From contig CAZPGP010000003.1 in assembly GCA_964586395.1 (NCBI GenBank), positions 1 through 64,000 on the forward strand: a stretch of 64,000 nucleotides of DNA, in the 5' to 3' direction. Origin of the DNA: DATEFF01 sp964586395. Lineage in GTDB: Bacteria; Patescibacteriota; Saccharimonadia; Saccharimonadales; EFPC-124. Below, one piece after another: positions 10,601 to 19,681 of the stretch. The position numbers and the translations under genes were made by a program. The notes under the pieces are model-generated. The model worked only from the letters and a program-made list of their open reading frames with translations. It was not told where the DNA came from and ran no database searches. Position 1 is the first letter of the stretch; every line of letters starts with the position of its first letter.

Positions 10601-13600
10601 CGCTCAGGCGGATTGAGCCGAGGATGTGTAAGCCTTGGTTCGTAAGCGTTGGGAGGTTATCGTTGCCCAAGTTAATGCCCACGCGGCTGTTGGCAGTGTC
10701 GACGGTGAACATGTTGTTGCTGAGCGATGTTTTTATATTGAAGCCGGTCGTGCTGTCTGAGACTGTCCTAACGCGCAGCGTTGAGTTGACGGCGACGTCA
10801 CTGGCGCTGACTCCGAAGTAGGTGTTGGTTCCGCCGTTGTCTTGAACCTCGAAGAGGTTGGCGCCGATTGGCGTTGCGTTGTCGCGGATCGTGAGTGCGT
10901 TGTTGGTGCTGTTGAGGACGATCTCTGGGCTGGTTGAGTTGTTGTAAGCGGCCTGAAGGCTCGTGCCTGCAGAACAGCTTCCCCACGACGGGGCGCTGCC
11001 GGTGGTGCCAATGAGACACTGCCCAGTTGTGCCGGCGTTCGTGACCTGTACAGCACCAGTGCCGTTGCCGAAGAGCACGCCGTTGGAGGTGAATGTACCG
11101 GCGCCGGTGCCGCCTCGGGTGACGGATAGCGTAGCTTCGCTGGTTATGACGCCACTGTTGCTGTAGAGCGCACCGGAGGTGAGAGCGTTGCTTGTTATTG
11201 AGCCGCTTTGCGCCACGATGAAGTTGGTGCTGGTGATGAGGTTTGTGCCAAATGTGCCGAACAGGTTAATGCCGTTGGTTACGTTGGAGCCGTTGATCCT
11301 GATGCCGTCAGTGACGGTAATCTGGTTGCCGGTTGCTGTGTCGTTGTTGGCCAGGTTCAGGATGGAGCTGACGGTGTTGTCGGCCGTGGCTGTGTTGTTC
11401 TGGGCGATGCTGAGGTTAGCGACGGTTTCGGTGTTGCCCGCAACGGTTGGATTCTGGGTGAACTGAAGATTTAGTCCTGCGATAGTGCCTGTACTCACTG
11501 CTGTTGTACTCTGCGAGTTAGTGACATCGAACGAGACACTGCTCCAGGCAGTGTTAGCGCCAGAGTTATTGCCGGCGGTGACTTTGATGGCCGCAGCCGT
11601 GCTGGCGTTTGCGTTCTGGACCGATAGTACGTTGGCAGTTTGACCGCTCTGACTGTTGAGCTCGAGGGCAGAGGTAGCGCTGTTCTCTGGTGATACGCGA
11701 ACCTGTGTGCCTGAGCTGTTTGGCATGCCGACGCCAAGGTATTTGTTGACCGTTAGGGATTGGCCCATGTATACGCCGCCGAAGCCATCGACGTTCATGA
11801 TGGTGTTGCTGCTGTTGTCTTCGATACGGAATGTAGCGGCGCTTTGCGTTGCGCGTTGGCGGATCAGCAAGCTTGTGCTCGCGTCGGCCGCACTCTGGAT
11901 AGCGATGTTGGCGTTGGTCTGTATTACAGTGCTGTTCTGGATGTAGTTACCTGAACCGCTACTCGATGCGAAACCACAGTTTACGGAGTTCTGGAGACAG
12001 AGTGTGCCGCTTTCGTCTGGCAAAGTGATAGTGCGGTTGGCGGTTGATACGGCTGGTGAGAGCGTGACGGTATTGGCATTGGAGGCGTTGTGGAAGAGGA
12101 GCGTACCGGCGGTGCTACTGGCTTGACCGAGGGCAGTTCGGCCGTTTGTCGTATCGACGCTCAGCAATCGGACGCCTCCGGCGTTCTGAACCTGCAGCGC
12201 GAGCGTGCTGTTTGCGGCGTTTTGGAATGTGGCTGCACCGGTTGTGCCATTGAGTGAGAGTACGGTCGTTGGTACGTTGGCTGAACTTCCTGAAGAGCCC
12301 GGAGTCGCAACTTGCAGGTTAATGTTACCACCTACTGCGCTACCTGTGCCTGCGCCACCAGCTAGGTTAAGATTGGCGCCAGCGACGTTAGATCCTGCGC
12401 CACCTGTGGCGTGGAGGGTGAAGTTCTGTGGAGTTGCGTCAGTCACGCCTGAGCCGATGTAGGCGTCGGTAATGTAGCTACCAGCTAGGCTGGAACCGCC
12501 AATGACCAGCTGGTTGTTGGCGGTGGCGCTTGCCGAGAAGCCGATGACAATGCGGTTGTTGCCGTTGGTCACCGCGTCTGAACCAATGGCGATGCTGGCG
12601 TTGCCGGCGCTCGCGCTGGTACCGATGGCGACTGCGTCCTGTGCGGATTGAGCAGCATTACCGACGGCTACGCTCCAGTTGGCGCTGGTTGTTGCGCTTT
12701 GGCCGATTGCCACGCCCCATGCGCCAGCATTGGCCGCCTCGCCGATAGACACGGGCCCACCAAATGCACCGGCGCTGACGCCTGCCTGATAGCCGAGCGA
12801 TACAGCTCCGCCAACTGCGCTGGCGCCGTTGCCAACCGCGAGGGCATTTGCGCCAGTGACTGCGGCATTGAGGCCGAAGGCTTCGCTATTTGTCTGGCCC
12901 TGTGGGTTGCTGATGAAGGCGCTGGATCCCTGCATCAACAGGTCAGTGTTGGTGGCCAGGGTGATCGTTGAACCGTCGGCTGCGATCGATAGGCGCGCAG
13001 TACCCGACGTCTCCAGGTTGAAGCCAAAGGCGTCGTTGGTGCCGAGCGTCATGGTGGTTCCGAAACTGTTGCCGCCCTGCAGTACGTCGCCAGTGCCACC
13101 TTGGCCTGCACAGTTACCGCTGGTCAGACAGATCGTCCCGGAGGCGTTTGGTACGGTAATGGACTTGTTGCCGCCTGAAGGCGTGGCAAAGACCAGCGAG
13201 TTAGTGACGCCGCCGCTGGTTGAGCTGAGGGTTGTTGTTGCGCCTTGAAGTGTCAGGTTTTGGCTGGTTGCGCCGACAACCATTGATGAGCTTGGGACGA
13301 TGACGTTGACTGCCAGCGTGCCGGCGACCGTTACAGTGGAGCCGTCATCGCTGATGATTGAGTCGCCAATTGCTTGCGCGCCAGTGAACTTGGCGATGCG
13401 GTTAGTTGTGCCACCGGCTGTTGTGACACCGCCACCCGTACCCGCACAGTTACCGCTGCTTAGACAGACTGTGCCGCTCTCGTCGGGCAGGGTGATTGTG
13501 CGATCAGCAGTGAGGTTGGCGATGGCTAGGGTGAGCTCATTTGCATCAGCAGTTGCGCCTTCGAAGATGAGCGGTGTGCCGCCTTGCAGGATTGCGTTAA

Positions 13601-15779
13601 CGGTCAGGGCGTCAGCGTTTGAGTCGCCCAAGATGGTGTTGCCGTTGGCGTTCAGCGTGCCATTAAGCGTGAGTCCAGCGAAGGTTGGCGTCGCGGTAAC
13701 GTCGATATTCTGGATAGTGTTGATAACGCCGCCACTGGCGCTGAAGTTGGTAGCGTTGAACTGGGCAATACCTTTGCCCGATGTTGACGCGTCATTGATG
13801 GTGATGGTGCTACCAACGCCGCTCGCGTTGCTGATAGATACGGTGCCGCTTAGTCCGTTGATGGTCTGTACGCCCGGGCAGGCCTGCCATGATGGTGCCC
13901 CGGCGCCAGAAACCAAGCACAACCCAGGACTGCCGGTTGCTACAGAGGTGATGGCGCTCGTTCCGTTGCCGATCAGGACGCCGTTAGCGGCCAGCGTGTT
14001 TGCGCCGGTGCCGCCCGAGCTGACGGCTAACGGAGTGCTGAGCGTAGTTGTGCCGGTAACGGTTAGGTTTCCGCCAACACCAGCGTTTGCGGTGACGCTC
14101 AGTGCATTTGTCGAAGTTGTGCCAGAAACGTTGACGTTGGTGGTGACGCCGATGGCGTTTGCGAATAGGCTGGCGCCGGTGTTGATGTTACCAGTTACGC
14201 CCAGCGTGCCGGTGAAGCTGGCGGCCGACGAAATGGTCTGGCCATTGATGGTACCGTTAAGCGTGACATTGCCGGTTGGTCCGACGGCAAATTCACTTGT
14301 GCCGTTGAGCTGCAGGTCAAGCAAGTTGCCGGTCGCGCCAACGTTTGTGTTGTTGACTGTCAGCATCGCCGCCGTCGCTTGTGATGACGTGAGCATAAGC
14401 TGACCAAATGTTGGGGCGGCTGTCGTGTTGATGTTTTGGACGGTGTTCACTGCGCCGCTAGTTGTGGTGAAGTTGGTGCTGTTGAAGCTGGCGATACCTT
14501 TGGATGAAGTAGTTGCATCGTTGATAGTTACCGTTGTACCGACACCAGTCGCGTTGGCAAGTGTGAGCGCGCCGTCGATGCCGTTCAGGCTGGTCACGCC
14601 ACCTCCGCCACCTCCGGAAGTCACACAGCCCGTGATGGTACAGATGGCTGTGCCGCCAATCCTCAGGCTTCCGCCGGTGTCGCTGATGTTGATGTCGCCG
14701 TTTACTTCAAGAGGGTAGAGCGGATCAATCGATTGGTTGATCGCGACCTTGTTGCCGTTGGCGGCGTTCATAAAGATTGTGCCGCTTCCGCCTGCATCCA
14801 GCCACAGGTTGTTCTGGCCGCCGTTCACGTGCAGGTTGCCGTCGTTGTATATCTGACCGACGACGCCGCTGACGGTGTCGGTCAGGCGCAGAGTAACCGT
14901 ACCGGCTGATTGAAGCTCGATTGCGCCGTTGACCTGAAGGTTCGCGTCCGCAGTAAGCAGGTTGCCAGCTTGACTCAAGAGCGAGTCGCCGATTGTTTGC
15001 GCGCCATTAAACAGTGCGATGCGTCCATTCGTGCCACCCCCGGTCTGCACGCCCTGGGGCGCACCGGGTGTGTTGGCGATGGTTACGTTACCGTTATCGT
15101 TCGTGACGATTAGGTTAGAGCTGGCAGAGGCGATGCTGACGACGCCGGTATTGCTGAGCACGTTACCTGCGAGGCTCAGTCCGCCACCGAGCGTTAGTGT
15201 TCCGCTTGCGCCGCCCAGGCTCGTCACGGTTTGTGGGTTGCCGCCAAGCGCCACAAACCCGGTGCCATTGTAGTAGTTCAGCTGGTTTGTGCCACTGTCG
15301 TAGTACATCTGTCCGGCTATGCCATTAGTCGGCTGTGTACTAGGGGTGAGGGTGAGCGACCGCTCTACCTTCAGCTGGCCGTTAATGTTGAGCGTGCGTC
15401 CAGTTAGGATTTGAGCTTCTAGGGCGACTTCATTGAGCGGAATGTCGAGCGTGTCGAATGCCGTCGTCGCATCCTCTGATCGTTCAGAATTTACTGCGTT
15501 CGGTGATAGATTCATGAAACGGAACAGCACGAAGCCGCCACCAACCAAAAGGGTGATCGCTAGGACGATCAGGGCTATCTTAACAAGCTTGCGTTTCCGC
15601 TGGGAGCGAGCGGCAATTGTCTGCGCGCTAGGAACTTTTGACGGTGGTTGGGGTGGAGGAACAGGGGTGGGAGCGGGATTTTGAAGTGGTGGACTTGCGA
15701 TATCAAAAGGCGTCGAAACTAAATTGTTCCGACTACCAACACTTGGCACACCCCTAGTATTTTGAGTTTCGTTGTCCAC
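7680..15779 (-). CDS. Giant membrane-anchored repeat protein (fibre-, YadA-head- and Kelch-like regions)
   Basis: At about 2,700 residues this is the largest gene here. Residues 1-64 are Pro/Gln-rich and cytoplasmic; a TM helix at about 65-88 anchors the rest outside. An anchor module (about 91-180) ends in the motif MYYDSGTNQLNYYNGTGF. A very long Thr/Ser/Asn/Gly-rich beta-repeat region follows, with repeated TITLPDESGT...SGNC units as in phage tail fibres. A stretch near 960-1100 with VAIG, AVGN, SIAIG steps resembles YadA-type trimeric adhesin heads. About 2090-2390 carries roughly six Kelch-like blades (NGYIYVIGG). The C-terminus repeats a MYYNSSTNTF module and ends in a beta domain. A 100-N gap at 10008-10107 interrupts it, so true length is unknown. 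Likely a surface adhesin; partner unknown. Confidence 0.85.
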   Translation of the reverse strand: MDNETQNTRGVPSVGSRNNLVSTPFDIASPPLQNPAPTPVPPPQPPSKVPSAQTIAARSQRKRKLVKIALIVLAITLLVGGGFVLFRFMNLSPNAVNSERSEDATTAFDTLDIPLNEVALEAQILTGRTLNINGQLKVERSLTLTPSTQPTNGIAGQMYYDSGTNQLNYYNGTGFVALGGNPQTVTSLGGASGTLTLGGGLSLAGNVLSNTGVVSIASASSNLIVTNDNGNVTIANTPGAPQGVQTGGGTNGRIALFNGAQTIGDSLLSQAGNLLTADANLQVNGAIELQSAGTVTLRLTDTVSGVVGQIYNDGNLHVNGGQNNLWLDAGGSGTIFMNAANGNKVAINQSIDPLYPLEVNGDINISDTGGSLRIGGTAICTITGCVTSGGGGGGVTSLNGIDGALTLANATGVGTTVTINDATTSSKGIASFNSTNFTTTSGAVNTVQNINTTAAPTFGQLMLTSSQATAAMLTVNNTNVGATGNLLDLQLNGTSEFAVGPTGNVTLNGTINGQTISSAASFTGTLGVTGNINTGASLFANAIGVTTNVNVSGTTSTNALSVTANAGVGGNLTVTGTTTLSTPLAVSSGGTGANTLAANGVLIGNGTSAITSVATGSPGLCLVSGAGAPSWQACPGVQTINGLSGTVSISNASGVGSTITINDASTSGKGIAQFNATNFSASGGVINTIQNIDVTATPTFAGLTLNGTLNANGNTILGDSNADALTVNAILQGGTPLIFEGATADANELTLAIANLTADRTITLPDESGTVCLSSGNCAGTGGGVTTAGGTTNRIAKFTGAQAIGDSIISDDGSTVTVAGTLAVNVIVPSSSMVVGATSQNLTLQGATTTLSSTSGGVTNSLVFATPSGGNKSITVPNASGTICLTSGNCAGQGGTGDVLQGGNSFGTTMTLGTNDAFGFNLETSGTARLSIAADGSTITLATNTDLLMQGSSAFISNPQGQTNSEAFGLNAAVTGANALAVGNGASAVGGAVSLGYQAGVSAGAFGGPVSIGEAANAGAWGVAIGQSATTSANWSVAVGNAAQSAQDAVAIGTSASAGNASIAIGSDAVTNGNNRIVIGFSASATANNQLVIGGSSLAGSYITDAYIGSGVTDATPQNFTLHATGGAGSNVAGANLNLAGGAGTGSAVGGNINLQVATPGSSGSSANVPTTVLSLNGTTGAATFQNAANSTLALQVQNAGGVRLLSVDTTNGRTALGQASSTAGTLLFHNASNANTVTLSPAVSTANRTITLPDESGTLCLQNSVNCGFASSSGSGNYIQNSTVIQTNANIAIQSAADASTSLLIRQRATQSAATFRIEDNSSNTIMNVDGFGGVYMGQSLTVNKYLGVGMPNSSGTQVRVSPENSATSALELNSQSGQTANVLSVQNANASTAAAIKVTAGNNSGANTAWSSVSFDVTNSQSTTAVSTGTIAGLNLQFTQNPTVAGNTETVANLSIAQNNTATADNTVSSILNLANNDTATGNQITVTDGIRINGSNVTNGINLFGTFGTNLITSTNFIVAQSGSITSNALTSGALYSNSGVITSEATLSVTRGGTGAGTFTSNGVLFGNGTGAVQVTNAGTTGQCLIGTTGSAPSWGSCSAGTSLQAAYNNSTSPEIVLNSTNNALTIRDNATPIGANLFEVQDNGGTNTYFGVSASDVAVNSTLRVRTVSDSTTGFNIKTSLSNNMFTVDTANSRVGINLGNDNLPTLTNQGLHILGSIRLSGDDNQSDTYTTPLGASINTRINIANYNPAAFGQIIALGLPSTALASTRAMTLLDARSGAHQPTLAVLSPNEGSIMGLSWDGSNSVGLFKSSSDTLAVQTTSGSALNVATFKSFSASDGRLGVLNGSPSYTLDVGGDVNTTTNYRINGTIVCDSTGSVGCTAKSGXXXXXXXXXXXXXXXXXXXXXXXXXXXXXXXXXXSITVTAGGASTWSTSSGNLSIQAAGTSTLSLQTAGAGTVSLGNQNSTTINIGAGSNIARTIHIGDAGSSTAQTVTLGSNGSTSTTTIQGGTNSTAVNITTGSGGYINLITSGNGNINSIAGGVITNKVLTDSSTAFQVQNAAGNALVNVDSTNSHISLLGNNSNTLTTWTTTTAMSVGANTNRVRGGAVTANGYIYHIGGVDGTGTTIATTQYAKLNADGTVGTWASTTSLPNALRQFQPVVANGYIYVIGGRDNSNTTVATSYYAKINNDGTLGTWNTTTALSSGSSARFAHGSIAYNGYMYVMGGYNSAISAQGSVYYNKINADGTLGTTWTATTSFSTGLAGINGTVTANGYAYVVGGFDGTSGTDYVRRAKINNDGTMSSWTNQTGVVPGGGDENWQNFVANGYLYIVGGDAGSRVTAFPLNADGSVGTAVSLTAFPQAPMGEAAGATANGYFYILGGSSATDGGGTVRNTVYYASTSRVKVGGNLDLVNFSGENLSEGGTGGALTAGNTTIVGTLQVQDTAIFARGITVGDTLTVGGTTTIKPGASSTSAFQVQNTSGTNQLSVDTTNSRVYVGPTAGDTTGSILVLGNKTNSGDPTGVAGAMYYNSSTNTFRCYENGSWTDCLARHKIVLAADVTSIAGTCTNTDITGLSFSVTSGNTYRWHAQIAYSASATTNGSEWTAIVPATSLLAITSHSYIAGGAGIAATDYDQTFNTSDAGACSSNSTYTTGNMAMIDGIATPSANGTIQMRFASETSGQSITVKAGSTLEWW
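10008..10107. other. Assembly gap (100 N) inside the giant surface protein
   Basis: Exactly 100 N, a usual placeholder for a gap of unknown size. The frame reads on across it only because of the placeholder length. Repetitive coding sequence is the likely cause of the break. Confidence 0.95.
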
Positions 15780-15824
15780 CGATGTTTTTGAAACGTATTT
15801 GTTTCTTTAAACTCTCTCACGTCC

Positions 15825-15853
15825 AATATATCGCTTATGGTTCGCAATAGCAA
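15825..15853 (-). promoter_or_regulatory. Promoter of the giant surface protein gene
   Basis: On the minus strand: TTGCTA (15853-15848), a 17-base spacer and TATATT (15830-15825), about 50 bases before the start. The spacer contains ACCATAAGCG directly upstream of the -10, exactly as in the promoter of the paralogous gene at 17978. Confidence 0.6.
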
Positions 15854-15874
15854 GGCGACGGCCTTCTAAGAAAC

Positions 15875-17978
15875 CTAGCGCGCGGTGCTGGTGTTGCCAG
15901 TGAACTGGAAGTAGTCCCAGTAGCAGTTTTTGGCCGAGCCATCAGTTCCGTAGCAGCTGAATGCAGGGGCGACTCGGTTGGTGGTGTCGACCGTTACGGC
16001 CGATACGGTTGCCGGGGCGATGTTGTTGATGCCGAAGCTAATGTTGGAGGTGCCGGTGCCCGTGGCGTTGATAGTTATCGTCAAGCGTACCCAAGTATTG
16101 GCAGCGATGACGGTTGTGGAGTTGGCGCAGGTCGCGGTTGTGCCATCGCCGTAGCAGTAGCGCCAGTTGGCGTTGGCGGCAGGGTCGGCTTCCCACCATG
16201 CGCCAGAAACTGGCTGGGTTGTTGCCGAAGTTTGCGAATGAAGGCCGACACGCAGTACTTGTCCGGTCGCAGCGCCAACAGCCACTGCAGTTCGCACGAC
16301 GTTTCCGCGGCGGATGATCGTCGAGCCACCGCTACTATTTGCGAGCGAAAGTGTCGTGCCCTGGCTGGCGACCGCCGGCGTGGTCAGCGCCAAGACGCCG
16401 GGTCGGTCAGCACTTGGGGTCGGCGTGGTCGGGTTGAAGCTGATGCTGCCGTTGGCGCCGATAGCTTGTGCGTTCCAGCCGAGGCTGCCGATGATGTTGT
16501 TGCTGGCGAGGCTNNNNNNNNNNNNNNNNNNNNNNNNNNNNNNNNNNNNNNNNNNNNNNNNNNNNNNNNNNNNNNNNNNNNNNNNNNNNNNNNNNNNNNN
16601 NNNNNNNNNNNNNGTTGATGCGGATACGCGAATCGTCGGTGAACTGCGAGCCAGCAAAGATTACGTCGACCCAGTAGTTTGTGGAGTTGTAGCTCTGGGT
16701 TGGCAGCGCCGATGTGTTTGTGTATCGGAACACGCCGTTACCTCCGTCAATGCCACTAGCTAGAGCATGCAGCGGTCCATTGTCAACGCCTGCCGACCCA
16801 AACTGTCCTTGTGCAAATGGGTAGCCAATCGGTTGCCCCGGTGCAACAGAGATGTGATACGACGCAACATAGGTGGTATCTGGCGAAATGCTTACAGGTG
16901 TAGGCAATGCGACTTCCTTCCAGCCGTTGCCGGGCAGAACGAGCGGTCCAGTTTGCCCGAGCACCGTACCTGTGCTGGTGCGAAGGCTAACGGTGATGGG
17001 CGCGCTGTCGTTGATGGTTGACTTGTAGAATCTGACGGATTTTACCGTGCCCGGCACATCAACCTGGAATTTTACACCCAACTCAACGCTGCCGTTCGTG
17101 TCGGTTGTCTCAAAGCTGGTTGGCGTGGGGTTTTCTGGCCAGAATTTTAGGTCATTGGTCGATGTCGCTGCTGTGAGGTTTATGCCGCCACCGACGGTCA
17201 GGAAGGTGTCGTTGTCGGTCAGGATAGAATCGCCAAGCGTCTGTCCGCTGGTAAACTTAGAGATCTTGCCAGTTGTACCGCCCACTGGGTTGCTGGTACT
17301 GACGGCGTTGTTGACGACAGATAAGTTGGTGATGTTGTTGATGGTTGAGGCGTTTGTGGTGTTGGTCGTTGTGCCGCTCGCATCTTGATTAGTCTGAAGC
17401 TGTACGAATTCGGTGCCGTTGTAGTAGCTAAGGTGGTTGCTGGTTTGGTCGTAGTAGATTTGGCCGGTTGTTGGGACGGCAGGCTTGGCTGCTGGTGCCA
17501 TGATCAGCGAGCCATTTGCGCGAAGCTGGCCATTGATACTTAGGGCTTTGCCGTCGATCGCTATGGCGCCGGACTTATCAATCTCCGCAAGGGCGATGTT
17601 TTGGGTGCCGAAGTCGGCCGCTGTTTGGCTGGCAACTTCGTTCTGTTGCGCGCGCTGCACCAGGAATACCGCAATAGCCCCCACGATGATGAGGATGACC
17701 AGTATAAATCCACCGACCATCTTGACGGTGGGCGAGATGCGGGAGGCAGGTTTTTGATTGTAAGTGTGAGTAGGCGTTCGTGGGGCAAAGGGGTTAGGGT
17801 TGGGCTGACTCGCTGGCGGTGAGTTCTCGGCCGCAGCAGGAACAGAGCCCGACGGAGCGCCACCTGCTGGCGAATTCTGGGGCACACTCGAAGGGGCGGT
17901 CGAACTGCTGACAGTAGTATTACTGCCGTCGACCGAACCTCCCTCACTAGAGTTCGTGTTTAAAAACTGATTGTCCAC
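15875..17978 (-). CDS. Second membrane-anchored surface protein with DUF4082-like domain (interrupted by a gap)
   Basis: Two open frames (16614-17978 and 15875-16513) in different phases flank a 100-N gap and are read here as one gene. Residues 1-90 are Pro/Ser/Asn-rich with a TM helix at about 87-109. The following module (KALSINGQLRANGSL...GQIYYDQTSNHLSYYNGTEF) is clearly homologous to the anchor of the neighbouring giant protein. After it comes a domain with FWPENPTPTSFETTD, VKFQVDVPGTVKSVRFYK and SPDTTYVASYHI that fits DUF4082, a beta domain of carbohydrate-active and surface proteins. The part beyond the gap looks like a jelly-roll or tail-spike-like domain (WVRLTITINATGTGTSNISF). Probable surface binding protein. 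Missing length unknown. Confidence 0.75.
16514..16613. other. Assembly gap (100 N)
   Basis: Exactly 100 N between two phase-shifted parts of the second surface protein gene. The real gap size is unknown. Confidence 0.95.
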
Positions 17979-18015
17979 CTATTTTTGACGAATTTTTATT
18001 TCGTGCCTACTATCT

Positions 18016-18053
18016 CATAAGCAACTATAACGCTTATGGTAGTCGCATGGCAA
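18016..18053 (-). promoter_or_regulatory. Promoter with inverted repeat for the second surface protein gene
   Basis: On the minus strand: TTGCCA (18053-18048), an 18-base spacer and TATAGT (18029-18024). The spacer holds ACCATAAGCG two bases from the -10, as in the 15.8-kb promoter. A perfect 7-bp inverted repeat CATAAGC / GCTTATG (18016-18022 and 18032-18038) brackets the -10 box and could be an operator. Confidence 0.6.
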
Positions 18054-18056
18054 GAG

Positions 18057-18377
18057 CTATTTTGTTGGCTGAGCTGGCTGCTCGGCGGCTTTGTCTTGTG
18101 CGGTGGTGTAGGCCGACTCAACGTCGATAAAGAGAGTAACTTCGTTGCTCTTAACTTTCACGATGCCGTGTTGGATGGGGAAAGTGAATGACTGGTAGCC
18201 AGTGTTCACGACAATATCGCCTTCGGTCAGGAGTGAAAAGAAGTTGGCATGGTCAGCCAGAATATCGAAGGGGCCAACGCGATTGTTGGCGGATACGGCC
18301 AATGCCGGTCCGTCATACAAAGTTTGCGTTGGTGACAGAACCCGGACTCGTAGCCTCGGTTCGCCCTTGAGTTTCAT
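18057..18377 (-). CDS. atpC: F1-ATPase epsilon-like subunit, lacking the C-terminal helical domain
   Basis: A 106-residue protein with the epsilon N-terminal beta-sandwich: LRVRVLSPTQTLYDGPA, then GPFDILADHANFFSLL, where canonical epsilon has G-E-F-G-I-L-P-G-H-A-P, and TFPIQHGIVKVKSNEVTLFI. It ends soon after the sandwich, with only a short Ala/Gln/Pro-rich tail, so the two C-terminal helices that regulate canonical F1 are missing. Its start overlaps the beta stop (TAATG). It should sit at the foot of the gamma shaft and contact the rotor ring. It is the last gene of the operon. The divergent loop suits a non-standard rotor partner, though that is inference. Confidence 0.8.
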   Translation of the reverse strand: MKLKGEPRLRVRVLSPTQTLYDGPALAVSANNRVGPFDILADHANFFSLLTEGDIVVNTGYQSFTFPIQHGIVKVKSNEVTLFIDVESAYTTAQDKAAEQPAQPTK

Positions 18378-19681
18378 TAGATCAGAATCTCCTCTATGCC
18401 GCGCAGCGTGTCTTCGCGCGTGAAGTATTCGCCCTGTCGCCCTGTCAGACTCTCGGTCACGAAGAATTCTTGGCTGAAGAACTGGATGATCTTCTTGGCG
18501 CGCTCGTAGTCGCGACGTTCGTCAGGGCTTAGCTCGCTCTGGCCAATAATAGCGATGATATTCTTGAGCGATTCGTATTTCTGCATGATGTTCTGGACCT
18601 GTGTAGCAAGGACGTAGTGGCGGTCGCCTACGATCTCTGGCGATAGCAGTGAACTCACGGTGCGTACTAGGTCGACGGCTGGTCGGATGCCAGACTCTGC
18701 GACGGAGCGCGAGAGCACGACGGTCGAGTCCAGCTGCTGAGCGATTTCTTGTACGGCTGGGTCGGACAGGTCGTCAGCCGGGATGTAGATGGCCTGCACA
18801 GAGGTGATGGAGCCATTTTGGTTGGACGTCAGACGGTCCTGTAGGCGGCGGAGGTCAGAGAACAGCGTGGCCTGGTAGCCACCTTCGCTCGGCATCGTGC
18901 CAAGCATCGTCGCCAACTCGTTACTGGCCTGGATGAAGCGATAGATGTTGTCCACAAAGACCAGCACATCGCGCTTTTCTTCGTCGCGGAAGTATTCGGC
19001 AATTGTCGCTGCGCTAATACCAACCAGCGAACGCATTGCCGGAGTTTCGTGCATCTGCCCCATCAGCATGACAGTCTTTTCAAGGATGCCGCGCTCTTTC
19101 AGGGTTTCAACTAGCTCGTGACCTTCACGAATACGCTCACCGATACCCGCGAACATTGCTAAGTGGCGGTCGTCCTTGGCGATGTTGTGGATGAGTTCCA
19201 TTGTCAGGACAGTCTTGCCCACACCGGCACCACCGATGATGCCGATTTTGCGACCTTTAACGAATGGCGCAAAGAAGTCGATAACTTTGATGCCGGTTTC
19301 AAGCAGTTCTGGTTTGCCGCTGCCAGCGTTGGTGCTCAGTACGTTTTGGTAGATGCTGCGGCGAGTCTTGGCCTCGATGGGACCCTTGCCGTCGATAGGC
19401 TGACCAAAGGCGTCCAGGATTCGACCGAGCACGCCCGGTCCCTCTGGTACCGAGATGCTACCGCCAGCTGCCATGACTGGCGCGCCGCGACGTACCTCTG
19501 GGCTGCCGGCTAGGTTAATGCAGCGGGCGGTGTACGGGTTTGGGTAGGTCGCGACCTCTAATAGGACTTCCGGGTGATCGGCCAGCACGAGTAGCTCTTT
19601 TGGCTCTGGGCGAGTGCCGACGACTTCGACCTCGCAGACGAGCCCGCGGATGGTGGTGATTTGGCCAATGACTGAGCTCAT
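18377..19681 (-). CDS. atpD: F1-ATPase beta-like catalytic subunit
   Basis: A 434-residue catalytic subunit. Walker A GGAGVGKT is at 150-157; the catalytic glutamate motif GERTREG appears as GERIREG at 181-187 with the Glu kept; the DNIYRF and SITSVQAIYIPADDLSDPA segments are conserved; the DELSDED switch motif reads SELSPDE. It is therefore expected to hydrolyse or make ATP. It is shorter than ordinary beta (about 460-480) and clearly divergent. It overlaps gamma by ATGA and epsilon by TAATG, so translation is coupled. It could be an ordinary but divergent Saccharibacteria ATP synthase beta; the missing F0 genes argue for a specialised F1-like enzyme. Confidence 0.9.
   Translation of the reverse strand: MSSVIGQITTIRGLVCEVEVVGTRPEPKELLVLADHPEVLLEVATYPNPYTARCINLAGSPEVRRGAPVMAAGGSISVPEGPGVLGRILDAFGQPIDGKGPIEAKTRRSIYQNVLSTNAGSGKPELLETGIKVIDFFAPFVKGRKIGIIGGAGVGKTVLTMELIHNIAKDDRHLAMFAGIGERIREGHELVETLKERGILEKTVMLMGQMHETPAMRSLVGISAATIAEYFRDEEKRDVLVFVDNIYRFIQASNELATMLGTMPSEGGYQATLFSDLRRLQDRLTSNQNGSITSVQAIYIPADDLSDPAVQEIAQQLDSTVVLSRSVAESGIRPAVDLVRTVSSLLSPEIVGDRHYVLATQVQNIMQKYESLKNIIAIIGQSELSPDERRDYERAKKIIQFFSQEFFVTESLTGRQGEYFTREDTLRGIEEILI

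Noticed and set aside
12480..12900. Regular short repeats that could suggest a CRISPR array
   Set aside because: The periodicity is in coding sequence (VAIG/AVGN steps of a YadA-like head), the repeats are degenerate, and there are no unique spacers of fixed length or cas genes.
13300..14403. 367-codon plus-strand open frame opposite the giant surface protein
   Set aside because: It is antisense to a clearly coding minus-strand repeat region; the Val/Pro/Leu-rich translation is the usual by-product of Asn/Thr/Gly-rich coding on the other strand.
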